Source: Hydractinia symbiolongicarpus
Taxonomy: Eukaryota; Cnidaria; Hydrozoa; Anthoathecata; Hydractiniidae
Length of the DNA: 64,000 nucleotides
Assembly: GCF_029227915.1 (NCBI RefSeq)
Contig: NC_079878.1
Span: forward strand, 16,804,001-16,868,000
Reading direction: 5' to 3'
In this document: piece after piece, positions 9,785 through 19,587 of the stretch
Numbering within the stretch: the stretch's first letter is position 1
How the letters are laid out: each line of letters begins with the position of its first letter
Translations under genes and position numbers: made by a program
The notes under the pieces: generated by a model
Database searches by the model: none
What the model was told of the DNA's origin: nothing
The model's input: only the letters and a program-made list of their open reading frames with translations

Positions 9785-10575
9785 TTAATTTACACTAATG
9801 CTTATTTTTTCAATCTTATACACATCCACCGACCAATTTGGACCCATCGCCCTTCTCCTACCACCCTCCAATTCACCATCCTCATACCAATATCTCACGG
9901 AGGTACCCACATCCAATAAAACTTCACTATGCTTCCTCGGTAATGAAAAACCTTGATAAATACTATCCAACTTAATCGCATGAACAGGTCTCATTCCAAT
10001 AAGTTTAGTCTTATCCTCATTAATACCACGAAACACACCCTGCAACCTGGCTACTCACTTAACATTCCTCTTACCACTTTTCATCATCATCCGATATTGA
10101 TGACTAAACAATCTCTCCGCCAACGTTCTATTAAACCTTTCGACAATACCCTGACTTCTATGTTGTTTTGGATCACCACGTTGAATGGATGTGGAATGTT
10201 TTTTGAATAATTTTGTGAAATCACCGTAAAATTCCTTTCCCTCATCCACCATAATTAGGTCAGGGTACGTTAATGGTGTCGTTTTGTATATTTTTTCAAA
10301 TGCAGCCATCGTTTCACTTGCTGTTTTTGATGTAAGTTGGTATGCCGTCTTATATCTAGATGCTACATCAACGACACACAGGACTTACTTGTATGTTTTT
10401 CGTTTATATTGGTTGTGGTAGATAGTGGTAGATAAATTTGGTATGTTGGTTGTTTTCTTAACCATTTCTCTGCCTCATTTCTACCGACACAAGCTGCCTT
10501 TGCCAACCCACCCACAGCTTATAAGCCATTTCAATATCCACCAACTCCATAATAAATCTTCTTAAACTCCTCCAT
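9785..10575 (-). pseudogene. Polinton 1 retroviral-type integrase (rve), broken
   Basis: Family role: DDE integrase that inserts the linear element. The ATG at 10575 lies inside the tail of the upstream gene. Visible in order: an N-terminal part with EKWLRKQPTYQIYLP (about 10480-10430), the catalytic core with Asp in VVDVASRYK (about 10375), a second Asp in IMVDEGKEF (about 10250), Glu in GIVERFNRTLAE (about 10145), and a C-terminal small domain (10045-9785). All three acidic residues are still encoded. It is dead: TGA at 10533-10531, TAA at 10521-10519, TAA at 10387-10385 and TGA at 10057-10055, plus at least one frameshift near 10400. Both TGA codons fall where the family has Trp. Confidence 0.9.
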
Positions 10576-10579
10576 TTAT

Positions 10580-11125
10580 GAATAAGCAGCTTATAAAAAG
10601 CATGGTGCAGAATAAAACTTTTGTTAATATCCGCTTTATTAATTTCTCTAGTAATCGCAACATACTCGTCCCTTATCTTCTTAAACTCATTAACACCAAT
10701 CTTTCCATCATCTAAACCCTGCGATATAAGAGTATCGATTATTACCATCGATGAGTTCAGTCTATCGATCATGGTCGAATACTTATTTTTTTCCCACATT
10801 TTTTTATGAAGTTTGATGTTGGTAGGATCGAGAGACCGATAATGGTGCTTAGTGATCCAAATGAGATAGATCCTGGTAAACCGATGACTGTTAGTGCCGA
10901 TGTTAATGCTACTACACCTGACACAGTACTCACACATTCAGCCGCACTTACATAATTACACGCTATAGATGACGTCTTGAAATGTTTTTTATACTTATAT
11001 GTAAGCTTCTCCTTTGTTGACCTCAATTCGCTCCAGTATCCGTTTACGATACCGGCATTGTGGTTGATTTGTATTTCTTCAGGTGAAGCAGATGGAATTT
11101 TCGGATAAATTTCTTTAACTCCCAT
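10580..11125 (-). pseudogene. Membrane-hairpin protein of Polintons, frameshifted
   Basis: The gene starts MGVKEIYPKIPSAS. A charged region is followed by a long hydrophobic segment (VSTVSGVVALTSALTVIGL...SIIGLSI, about 10935-10830), as in a membrane hairpin. A frameshift near 10805 leads to a helical tail with SQGLDDGKIGVNEF, a pattern shared with the counterpart in Polinton 2 (23290-23770). The C-terminal limit is unclear because the integrase ATG overlaps. From memory the arrangement hydrophobic hairpin plus DGK/EF-like tail recurs in cnidarian Polintons; function unknown. Confidence 0.55.
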
Positions 11126-11147
11126 TTTTATTTGCCAGGGAAAAGTA
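11126..11147. promoter_or_regulatory. 22-bp gap between divergent gene blocks
   Basis: The minus-strand block (ATG at 11125) and the plus-strand virion block (ATG at 11148) point away from each other with only 22 bp between start codons. If transcription starts here, both promoters must overlap each other and the 5' coding ends. No TATA box is visible in the gap. The function is inferred from layout only. Confidence 0.3.
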
Positions 11148-12392
11148 ATGGATATGAAAGATTTTGGTGACGTGTTCTTTGATGGTGATCGTGATGAGGA
11201 TGTTGATGATACGAATGAGCAGGAATTTTACTGATGATCCCGGTACTGGAATAATTGATACTAGTGAGAGTACACCTGATTTGTCATTAGAGACTAGAGT
11301 GGTTAGAACCTAGGTGGATGACTTCTACAAAAGATTGAGAGAGGGCTGGGTTTCGCAGTGAATGTTAAACGTTATGATATTTTCATTGTAAAAGAGAATA
11401 GACCGTTTTATAAAGACACGCATCTTAGTTGACAAAAATTAATGTCAATTTGAAATCTCCGAAATCGTTGTTGAATGTCCTGGGTAAGGGACAGTTAGAA
11501 GTTCTTGGATTTCGTAAAGATACTATAAGTAAGCAAAAATCATCGGAAGAAATTGAGATGGAGGTAGGGAATAAGATACCGGATGCTAGCGAAAGAAATG
11601 AATAGGGGAATAGTGAGGTGGTTGGTGTTGCGGATAAGGTTATTGAAGGCGTTGGAGAGGTTAATAATATTGAAATGGATGGACAGACACCTGAATTTAA
11701 AAAGTATTTAAGGGAGATTATGGGTCTCGATAAGTCATTACAGAATATTAGGGGTGCATTGAAGACTGCTACAGTGAAATATGTTACTGTAAAGAACCAT
11801 TTGGATATGGAATATGAGAAGCAGAAGGAGTTGATTGGCGGAGAGGGAGGTGAGTTGAGTGATGAATACATGAAGTTGAGGAAAAGGGTTGAGGATAGGA
11901 TTGAGAGGCTTAGGGTGATTTGAATTTGCATGAACAAGAAATAATAAATATCAATTTTAAAGGGTAAGTTGTCCGGTGAGGTTGCAAAGAATAAGGAGTC
12001 GTTTAAGCAGTTAATGAATAAGGAGTAAGGGATTGTTTAAGGAGTAAGGGATAACCATTGCCTCTATACTTACGGTCATCGATATGACAATTAGTACTAT
12101 TGTGTTTGCTGTGGAGGGTGTTGGTGGTGATAGGGGGGGGTAATACAAGTAATAAATCTAAGGGTGGTGCAGGTGAATGGATTAAGAAACAGTTGGGGGC
12201 TTTATCTAGGTTGTTGGGTAAACTTGGTGAGAAAGCGTTGGATGCACGTCCTGGTCTTGTTGGTTCCGTTGTGGCGTGGGGTTTAATGCTGCAAAGGAGA
12301 CTGTAAAGTTTGTTTCTGATCATTTATGGACGACTTTTGCAGGTGTGGGAGGAATAGTTATGTTATCCGATTGGGAAAGGAAGGGATTATAG
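11148..12392 (+). pseudogene. Coiled-coil and membrane protein of Polintons, broken
   Basis: The gene starts MDMKDFGDVFF with an acidic N-terminus. In order: a basic part with SLLNVLGKGQLEVLGF (about 11455-11510), a coiled coil (MGLDKSLQNIRGALK to LRKRVEDRIERL, 11718-11920), a hydrophobic segment (GITIASILTVIDMTIS, about 12048-12095), a glycine-rich linker, an amphipathic part (EWIKKQLGALSRLLGKLG, 12178-12231) and a last hydrophobic segment near 12330. It has several stops and frameshifts, among them 11227, 11311, near 11960, 12026 and 12285. Polinton 2 keeps the C-terminal half (26020-26395). It sits first in the virion block, just before the minor capsid gene, so a structural or membrane-active role is plausible (inference). 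Confidence 0.75.
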
Positions 12393-12770
12393 AATTGGTG
12401 GTTATCCGTTGAGAGTAAGAGGTTTACAAAAACACCGGATTTATGTGACACGGAAGGATTTTATTAATATGAAGTTTCCTAATGTGTTTACACATTACGT
12501 TTCTGAAATTACACGCGCAAATCATCAAGGTCTTATTGAGAAAAATGAGGATTTGAGATTATGAAGTAGTAATAAATATTATGGTTATTGGTCTGTTCAA
12601 CTTGGATTTGCTACTTATTGCGCTTCTACGTGTTTAGGTGTTTCTGACGAACATTTGGAGAAAGGTAGCGAGATGTTGAAGGCTGTTATAGGTTTCATAT
12701 TTATTATCATGTCAGGAGGATATTACATATTATTCAGGTGAAGTTGCCTGGTAAAAGTGGTTTCTCACAA
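12382..12770 (+). pseudogene. Polinton 1 minor capsid protein, 5' part
   Basis: Family role: penton-like minor capsid protein of Polinton virions. Visible: GYPLRVRGLQKHR, then KFPNVFTHYVSEITRANHQ, then a TGA (12562-12564), YWSVQLGFATYC, a frameshift near 12690, and HVRRIL followed by LPGKSGFSQ, where copy E of the Helitron cuts in at 12770/12771. Polinton 2 has the matching protein (24421-25514) with FATHC, HMPRIL and GFSQY in the same order. Against that protein the TGA stands where Polinton 2 encodes Trp (same 14-residue distance to the FAT motif). The start codon is unclear, since the frame overlaps the end of the upstream gene. Confidence 0.85.
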
Positions 12771-13497
12771 TCTATATAATAATACGCCAGTTCCGTGTCT
12801 CTGTGACAGGCAAAGTGGATGTCTTCATTTTCCTTTGATATTGCCGAAAAATGCATGTCTAATATGGTAAATATTCAGACATTACGGCGCGACGTCAATA
12901 ACACAACTTTAACGTCAATATCCTATATTAAATTAATGAAGCCATTACAGTGCACCTAAAACTTTGAGGCTAAATAACTTGGAAACGAGTTGGTGACGTC
13001 AATGATTTTTCACCGCGTGGGTAACTAGGGACCACCTTGGACCAATTTGGGTAAGTTTCCCAAACCTGGGTCCCCGAATCCGTTTTGGAATGGACGGGTT
13101 CATGACGTCATCAAAAAATCTTTAAACCCTAATATCTCTGCAACCGTTTGTCAAAGATATATGATCCTATACATTTTCTTGATCATCGTTTTAAGGTCTA
13201 TACGATGAAGGTAACAGGGATATAAATTTCTGAATTTTTTTTTTTTGCGTTTTAACGGGCCATTGCTGACGTCAGCAAAATTTTAAAACCCTTTTATGTC
13301 TTTTGTTGTTCGTAGAAAAGTTATGATCCTATATTATTTTGATCAGCGTTTCAACCTCTACACGTTACAGGCAACGAATAAACTAAATTTCGCCAATTTT
13401 TTTTTTTTTTTTGGATTTGCAATGCTGACGACAGCAAACCAACATTTTCAATGTCCTATTGCCTAAGTGGATTTCTCCACGGGTCTTTATCGACTAG
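12771..13497 (+). mobile_element. Helitron family copy E, full length
   Basis: The copy starts TCTATATAATAATACGCCAG after A at 12770. The 3' hairpin GTGGATTTCTCCAC is at 13467-13480 and CTAG ends it at 13494-13497. At 727 bp it matches copies D and H over most of its length. Palindromes around TGACGTCA lie near 13102 and 13267. It is the first of four copies head to tail, and its left border cuts the minor capsid gene. No ORF. Confidence 0.8.
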
Positions 13498-15918
13498 TCT
13501 ATATAATAATACGCCAGTTCCGTGTGTCTGTAACAGGCAAAGTGGATATGTTCATTTTTCTTTGATGTTGCCGAAAAAAATCTTTGATGTTGCCGAAAAA
13601 AATATGTCTTCTTTGTCGTGAAAAGCCGCGAGTTTTGTGTGGTTTGTTAAATGAAGTTCTAGCACAAAGTAACGGAAATTGTGTTTGCAAAAAAGATGGC
13701 TGTCCTTTTTAAGCATTTGTCTTCTCTTGCCTTCAAAATAAATCTTTACAAAAGCATTTAAAAAGGGGCATGGTATATAAATGAAGTATAGAAAGGTTTC
13801 TGTAAGGTTTGTTTATGTTTTTTAAAGTTTTGATGATATTATTGATGCAAGACATGTTTGTTAGCTAGCATCAACCACACCAACAACAACTAGCAGGTAG
13901 CTAGGAATTTAGAAATATGTAGCCATGTTCTTTATACCTAGCTAAGTCTCCAGTTTATATTTAAGTGACCAGCTATTAGCTGCTGTAGCTACCTTATGTT
14001 AGCTTCAGTTTTATGTTGCTTTTTACATGTAAGCTAATCTTAGTGGTCTTTGCTAAGAATGTGACTGTAACTTATTTTAATTGACATTTTAAGCTTAAAT
14101 TAACAAGCCACAACAACTTTTAAAAAAGTATTACATAATATTTAAGAAGAGTTTAAGGACTGTTTTTAAGCAAATAATGTATTTTTCACAATTTGTGTAT
14201 GCAAATAATGTATTTTTCACATTTTGTGTAACTAAACTTATATACATCGGTTACATGCAATATGACGAAACGATTTTTATTTAACGTGTAGTAATTCTGG
14301 TACCTTAGTGTAGTGATTTTTGTTGTTCTAGATGTTCTGACTAAAATGTTTTTGTTTATGGCATTTTGTCTCAATTAAGAAAAGTTTCAACTTTTTTGAG
14401 GGAGTACAACACCGAAAAAACTTGTGTTTTTTTTATATTTTGTTTAAATTCTTACTGGGCAGGACTCTGTACAACATACCGAAATGACTGATCCCTCTCT
14501 ATTTATAAATTTCATGCGTTCCAAATCACAGTTTTTTGAAATTTTGGGTAATATTTAATGAGTACAAGATGCAAATACTGATTTTTGTTGAATCAGAAGT
14601 ATTTCCTACAACCATTCTTTTTTTACACTTTTGTGGAGAAAAAGTGTATGCAATATCATCAGAATAACTGATTTTGTTGCAAACTGTTTTTCTTTTTTTA
14701 AATTTTGGATTGAAATATTGTTATAAAAGGCATATATCAATAGACATATATATACCAAAATAATTAAATTCTGCAAACTTTGATTTTGTCGTTCACCTCT
14801 CATCTTTTATATTTTGATTAAACTTTTAAGGAAAACCATAGGAATTATTTAGAGTGTGTATTTTGTGTTGCAAATTTAGTGCAAAAATTTAACTGTTGTG
14901 AGGGAGGACCATATGCAATTATATATACTAAAAATAATAATTTGATATTCTACAAGTTGTATTTTTGTATGCACTTAAATGACTGCTTTTTTTGAGTTGA
15001 ATTTGATGGGTTTCATATCAATTTTGTGGAAGATTTTATGGCTGAAGACAATATAGAACATGCCAATTGAACTGATTTTTGTTCATATTTTGATTTGCTC
15101 CTCATAAACCTTTGTGTTCTACATTTATTGTAAACTTTTGTGAGGAAGGACCATATATATATACAATGTTTTCAAAATAATGATTTTTGTTGATTTGAAA
15201 TTTACTCCTTGCATATTGCTTTTTCGACATTTCAGGTTAAAATGTTTGGTAAAGTCAGTACGGATCATTAGACAAAAAATTGTTTTGTTAACCGGTTAAT
15301 TTTTACATTTTGTGCATATTTTTGCGGGAGAGGATGGTTTGCAACCAAATAAATGATTTTTCAAAGTTTAACTTTTTGTTTTTAGGTGTGTTGTGTTTGT
15401 TTAAGTTTGGCTTTTTGATATTGTTTAAAATGCGTAAAGAACTTATTTCATAGATCTGTGCTTACTGTTGCAAGCCTTTCTTTTCGACACTTTAGATTAA
15501 AATATTGAAGGTTTTCAACATAATCACATAATAAGATGTATACATATTTGAGATATGTGTTATTTCTGATATTATTATTATTGTTGTCGTAACTGTCTGG
15601 GTTGTGACTGTCAATGTTGTAACTTTCTACTAACTAGATTTTACACCTTGCACGCCGTTGTTTTTCATATTTTGTCTGAAGTTTTGTTGGGAGGATTTCA
15701 TGCGATTTGACATTTGATATTTTGTGTTAGATTTTAAGAACTTTTTTGTTAAATTATGACTTATATACTTTCTTTTTATGCATTTTCAGATTATTTTTTT
15801 TAGTAAAAGGCATATTCAATATACTGAAATATTTGCTAATGTCATCAAAATTCAAATAACAGAACTTTTCAATTGTTTTTCTGCCTAAGTGGATTTTTCC
15901 ACGGGCCTAATCGACTAG
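13498..15918 (+). mobile_element. Helitron family copy F, long variant
   Basis: Its TC follows the CTAG of copy E without a gap. Only the first ~120 bp and the last ~60 bp match the family: 5' TCTATATAATAATACGCCAG and AACAGGCAAAGTGGATATG, 3' hairpin GTGGATTTTTCCAC at 15889-15902 and CTAG at 15915-15918. The 2.2-kb interior is different, AT-rich, with AGCTAGCT runs (13860-14010) and degenerate tandem repeats. A 29-bp direct repeat around TTTGATGTTGCCGAAAAAAA occurs near 13560-13600. No helicase gene; a non-autonomous variant that picked up other DNA. Confidence 0.75.
14390..15850. repeat. Degenerate tandem repeats inside copy F
   Basis: A loose unit recurs: a G/A-rich start (GAGGGAGGACCATATGCAA at about 14899, GAGGAAGGACCATATATATA at about 15141, GGGAGAGGATGGTTTGCAA at about 15326), then TACTGAAATAATGATTTTTGTTG-like, then a T-rich stretch with TTTTCACATTTTG and AAAATGTTT. 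Spacing varies from roughly 100 to 240 bp. It is an old minisatellite-like core. No gene here; the short frames are random. Confidence 0.45.
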
Positions 15919-17084
15919 TCTATATAATAATACGCCAGTTCCGTGTGTCTGTCTGTCACTTTTGCAAAGTGGATTACATTCTTCAAAATTTTCTTTAACA
16001 AATTCTGTAAAACATCGCCTATAAAATTGTTCTGTAATTTACCAAACTTCACCGATAAAATAGTATTGACGTCAAAGGAAAGTTAATTAAGATTAGTGAA
16101 GCCATTACAGTGCACCTAAAACTTTGAGGCCAAATAACTTGGAAACGAGGTGGTGATGTCAATGATTTTTCACTGCGTGGGTAACTAGGGACCAACTAGG
16201 ACCAATTTGGGTAATTTCCCTAAACCTGGGTCCCCGAATCCGTTTCGGAATGGACGGGTTGATGACGTCATCGAAAAACCTTCAAATCCTAATATCTCTG
16301 CAACCGTTTGTCAAAAATACGCGATCCTATACATTTTCTTGATAAGCGTTTCAAGACCTATACAATGAAGGCAGCAGGTATACAAATTTCTAAAAAAAAA
16401 TTTGGAGGGTCTGACTGGCCATTGCTAACATCAGCAAATGGTAAAACCCTTATGTCTCATTGACTGCTTATCAAAAAGATATAATCATATACATTTTCTT
16501 GGTCAGCGTTTTAACATCTGCATAGTACAGGCAACGAATGAACTAAATTTCGCCAAATATTTTTGTAATTGCACTGCTGACGTCAGCAAAAAATCTCCTG
16601 CGTGGGTAACTAGGGACTACCTGGGACCAAGTTGGGTAAGTTTTCCAAACCTGGATCACCAAATCCGTTTCGGAATGAACGGGTAAATGACGTCATAAAA
16701 AACCTTTAAACCCTAATATCTCTGCATCCGTTTGTCTCAAGTACACGATCCTATACATTTTCTTGATCAGCGTTTCAAGATCTATACGATGAAGGCAATA
16801 TGTACACAAATTTCCTGAAAATAAATTTTTGGGTTTGACAGGCCATTGCTGACGTCAACAAAATTTTTAACACCTTATATCTCCTTAGGCTTTTGTCGAA
16901 TACATATGATCCTATACATTATTGTGATCAGCGTTTTAAACTTTACACGTTATAGGCAACGAATAAACTAAACTTGGCCAATTTTTTTTGTACCTGCACT
17001 GTTGACGTCAGCAAAAAATCTAAAACAACCTATTTTCCATTGTCCTTCTGCCTAAGTGGATTTCTCCACGGGCTTTATCGACTA
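15919..17084 (+). mobile_element. Helitron family copy G with internal duplication
   Basis: The 5' end follows the CTAG of copy F directly. The family core is present once from about 16040 to 16580 and again in part from about 16597 to 17060 (the GTGGGTAACTAGGGAC block occurs twice), so the copy is 1.17 kb. The 3' hairpin and TATCGACTA are present, but the joint to copy H reads CGACTATATAATAATACG. A few bases of CTAG/TCTA are lost there. Several TGACGTCA palindromes. No ORF of note. Confidence 0.75.
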
Positions 17085-17822
17085 TATAATAATACGCCAG
17101 TTCCGTGTGTCTGTCTGTCACTTTTGCAAAGTGGATTACATTCTTCAAAATTTTCTTTAACAAATTCTATAAAACATCGCCTATAAAATTGTTCTGTAAT
17201 TTACCAAACTATACCGATAAAATAGTATTGACGTCAAAGGAAAGTTAATTAAGATTAGTGAAGCCATTACAATGCACTTAAAACTTTGAGGCCAAATAAC
17301 TTGGAAACGAGGTGGTGACGTCAATGTTTTTTCACCGCGTGGGTAACTAGGGACAACCTGGGACCAATTTGAGTAAGTTTTCCAAACCTGGGTCCCCTAA
17401 TCCGTTTCGGAATGGACGGTTTGATAACGTCATCAAAAAACCTTTAAACCTTGATATCTCTGCAACCGTTTGTCAAAGATACATGATTATATACATTTTC
17501 TTGATCAGCATTTCAAGATATATACGATGAAGGCAACAGGTATACAAATTTCTAAAAAAAGATTTTTAGTTTTTGACGGGCCATTGCTGACTTCAGCAAA
17601 ATTTTTAAACCCTTATATCTCATTAACCGCTCATCAAAAGCACATGATCATATACATTTTCTTTATCAGCGCTTTAAGCTCTACACGATAGAGGCAACGT
17701 GAAAACAAGCTTCTGAATTATTTTTTTTGTGGATTGTTGCTGACGTCATCAAAATTCAAATAAGACTTCTTTTTCATTTTTATACTGCCTCAGTGGATTG
17801 TTCCACGGGCCTTATCGACTAG
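17085..17822 (+). mobile_element. Helitron family copy H, full length
   Basis: This copy of about 738 bp runs from the 5' TATATAATAATACGCCAG block to the hairpin GTGGATTGTTCCAC and CTAG at 17819-17822. The next base is T (17823), where the minor capsid reading frame takes up again. It is the last of the four-copy tandem. It carries a TGACGTCA site near 17737 and decayed versions of the other palindromes. No ORF of note. Confidence 0.8.
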
Positions 17823-18597
17823 TACTATAATAATTGCTCAGGGGACGGTTATAATAGTGTTTGTGATGAGTATGGTGCAGATAGGAATGCGAAGTATTCT
17901 GAGAGATCGTTTATGTATTGAAATAGCAATAAACAGGGTGATTGGTTAGAGAATTATATGTTTTCAAGGTGGATTATTGATAGAAGTAGGGGTTTGACGA
18001 GAAAGGCTTTACCATTGATTTATGAAAGTGTAAGTGAATGTTTGTTATTTGTTGATTGTTAGTCAGGTTGGTGCAAAGAGAAATATTTACAATCCGGATG
18101 CGAGGCGGAGCTATCTTGAATAACTTGAGGTTATTACTATGAGAGCTGTTGACATTGATGAAAATATTAAGAGATATGAGAGTTTGTTGAAATATGCCAG
18201 GAGTAAAGTTGATTTTCCTGTTGCTTATGGAGCGAATATGTTTTCGTCAGATATGTTGGTCAGGCTTGGTGATGTTGATGGTTATAATTATAGTACTAAG
18301 CTTGCGGGGGCTACCATGAGGATTGGGGAAACTAATGTTGAGGTTAATAGTCCTCATGTTTCCAAGTCGAGTCATAATGTTACTGCTAGTCATCCGATTC
18401 ATGTTTCCAAGTCGAGTCATAATGTTACTGCCAGTCATCAGATTTATGTTACTGTCCATCATCCATTCAATATTCCTAAAACAAGTAAATCATCGAATGT
18501 TGGCAAAGAGCATGAGGAGGAGAAGTCGGCATTGGTTTTATTTGTCGATGGAGTAATTGGATTATTTTTGGTTCTACGTAAATGGCGAGTACGATAG
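17823..18597 (+). pseudogene. Polinton 1 minor capsid protein, 3' part
   Basis: The frame takes up directly after the Helitron tandem with YYNNCSGDGYNSVCDEYGAD, matching the order in Polinton 2 (GFSQYKN, then VCREYSADPN). It is broken by TGA at 17919-17921, TAG at 18060-18062 with a frameshift, and TAA at 18121-18123. From 18139 it is open to the end: ENIKRYESLLKYARSKVDF, then a Ser/His/Asn-rich linker with the repeat HVSKSSHNVTASH (about 18355-18440), and a C-terminal hydrophobic anchor (ALVLFVDGVIGLFLVL). The last 16 bases overlap the start of the next gene. Confidence 0.85.
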
Positions 18598-18992
18598 CTA
18601 TGATGATTGGTTCGGCTGTGGTTAATGCTGCTGCATTTAGTGGGGGTGGTGTGCTTGCCAGAATGCTTGGTGGTAGTGATAAGGAGAGAATTAAACATGA
18701 TAAAGCGTTGGAGAGACTTATAGAGGCAAGAGATAGATCTAATAAGGAGAGGGCAAAGAGGATCGATATGATTAATAAAACGTTGAGAGGGGAGAGAGAA
18801 GCTAGAAATGATTTTAGTGAGTACGATAGTGCTATGAGAGAGTATTATTTGATTACCAAGACTAAGTTACCGGAATTGAAGGAGCCTAAATTGAGTGACT
18901 ATTATGTCCCTAGTGAAGGACAGAAGATGGGGGAGATCGTGTTTGTTGTTGGTGGGATTGCATTTTTGGGGTATTATTTGTGGGACAGGTAA
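18582..18992 (+). CDS. Small coiled-coil protein with terminal membrane segments
   Basis: This 136-codon frame is intact and starts MASTIAMMIGSAVVNAAAF. An Ala/Gly-rich hydrophobic N-terminus (residues 1-27) is followed by a highly charged helix rich in Lys, Arg and Glu (about 30-85, e.g. ERAKRIDMINKTLRGEREAR), the motif LPELKEPKLSDYYVPSE and a C-terminal span (IVFVVGGIAFLGYYL). Polinton 2 has a broken counterpart at 27458-27835 with the same order of parts. It overlaps the end of the minor capsid gene by 16 bp, and the next ATG follows its stop directly. It is probably a virion or assembly component; function unproven. Confidence 0.75.
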   Translation: MASTIAMMIGSAVVNAAAFSGGGVLARMLGGSDKERIKHDKALERLIEARDRSNKERAKRIDMINKTLRGEREARNDFSEYDSAMREYYLITKTKLPELKEPKLSDYYVPSEGQKMGEIVFVVGGIAFLGYYLWDR

Positions 18993-19581
18993 ATGTATGT
19001 GAGAATTACAGATATTAGTAAGGTTTGTGAATTGAACCAGAGTATTGATAGTGATAATGATATTGAGGTTGGTCTGGTTAGCGCCAGTTTTATTTTTTCA
19101 TGTTACAATGTTCTTGTGGATGAGAGGGTTTCCTCTGGCGGTAAAGAGAAAATATTGAAGGCAGGATCTTATACGTTTAGTGAGTTATGGAATTTGTCGG
19201 AGGAATTAATTTTGATTAGCAAAGCGGGAAGGTTAGTATTGATACTGATGTTGTTATACCGAAATATTTGAGAAAAAATGTTGAGGCGTTGGTTAAATTT
19301 GATGGTTGTTAGGTCGTTGTCATTTAGATTGGAAGATTTGAATAGTTCTGATAATTTAGTTAATAGAGTTAGGTGTAAGGATCTATACATGCATGCAGGC
19401 AGAGAAGAGATTCGATATGGAAACGTTGTTAATGTAAAACCTAAGACTAATTTGTATAAGAGGTTGTCGTGGCAAATATTCATTACTGGATGTTAGTATT
19501 GTGGATGGATATGGAATTAAAATTAGTATGGACTATCCTATTGAAGTGGTTTTACATTTTAGAAAAAATCTTGGTGGATAG
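18993..19581 (+). pseudogene. Putative Polinton structural protein, frameshifted
   Basis: The ATG directly follows the TAA of the upstream gene. The N-terminal 60 codons are clean (MYVRITDISKVCELNQSIDS, DIEVGLVSASF), and the protein then runs through at least two frameshifts (near 19235 and 19465) to a TAG at 19579-19581. Later parts show RCKDLYMHAGREEIRYGNVV and a C-terminal MDYPIEVVLHFRKN. About 195 codons in all. Its composition (beta-prone, no membrane span, no catalytic motif) and its position between the small coiled-coil gene and the major capsid gene suggest a virion protein. From memory a gene of this kind is common in Polintons; function unknown to me. Confidence 0.6.
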
Positions 19582-19587
19582 AAATGT

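Noticed and set aside
9953-10210. 85-codon plus frame
   Set aside because: Antisense shadow of the integrase.
11425-11937. 170-codon minus frame, rich in Ser, Leu and Phe
   Set aside because: It is the mirror of the coiled-coil gene on the plus strand; its composition is that of an antisense shadow.
12771-17822. Helitron family as DNA transposon with terminal inverted repeats
   Set aside because: An apparent inverted pair at 4075 and 4923 comes from two copies in opposite orientation. Single copies have unlike ends (TC at 5', hairpin plus CTAG at 3') and no target duplication.
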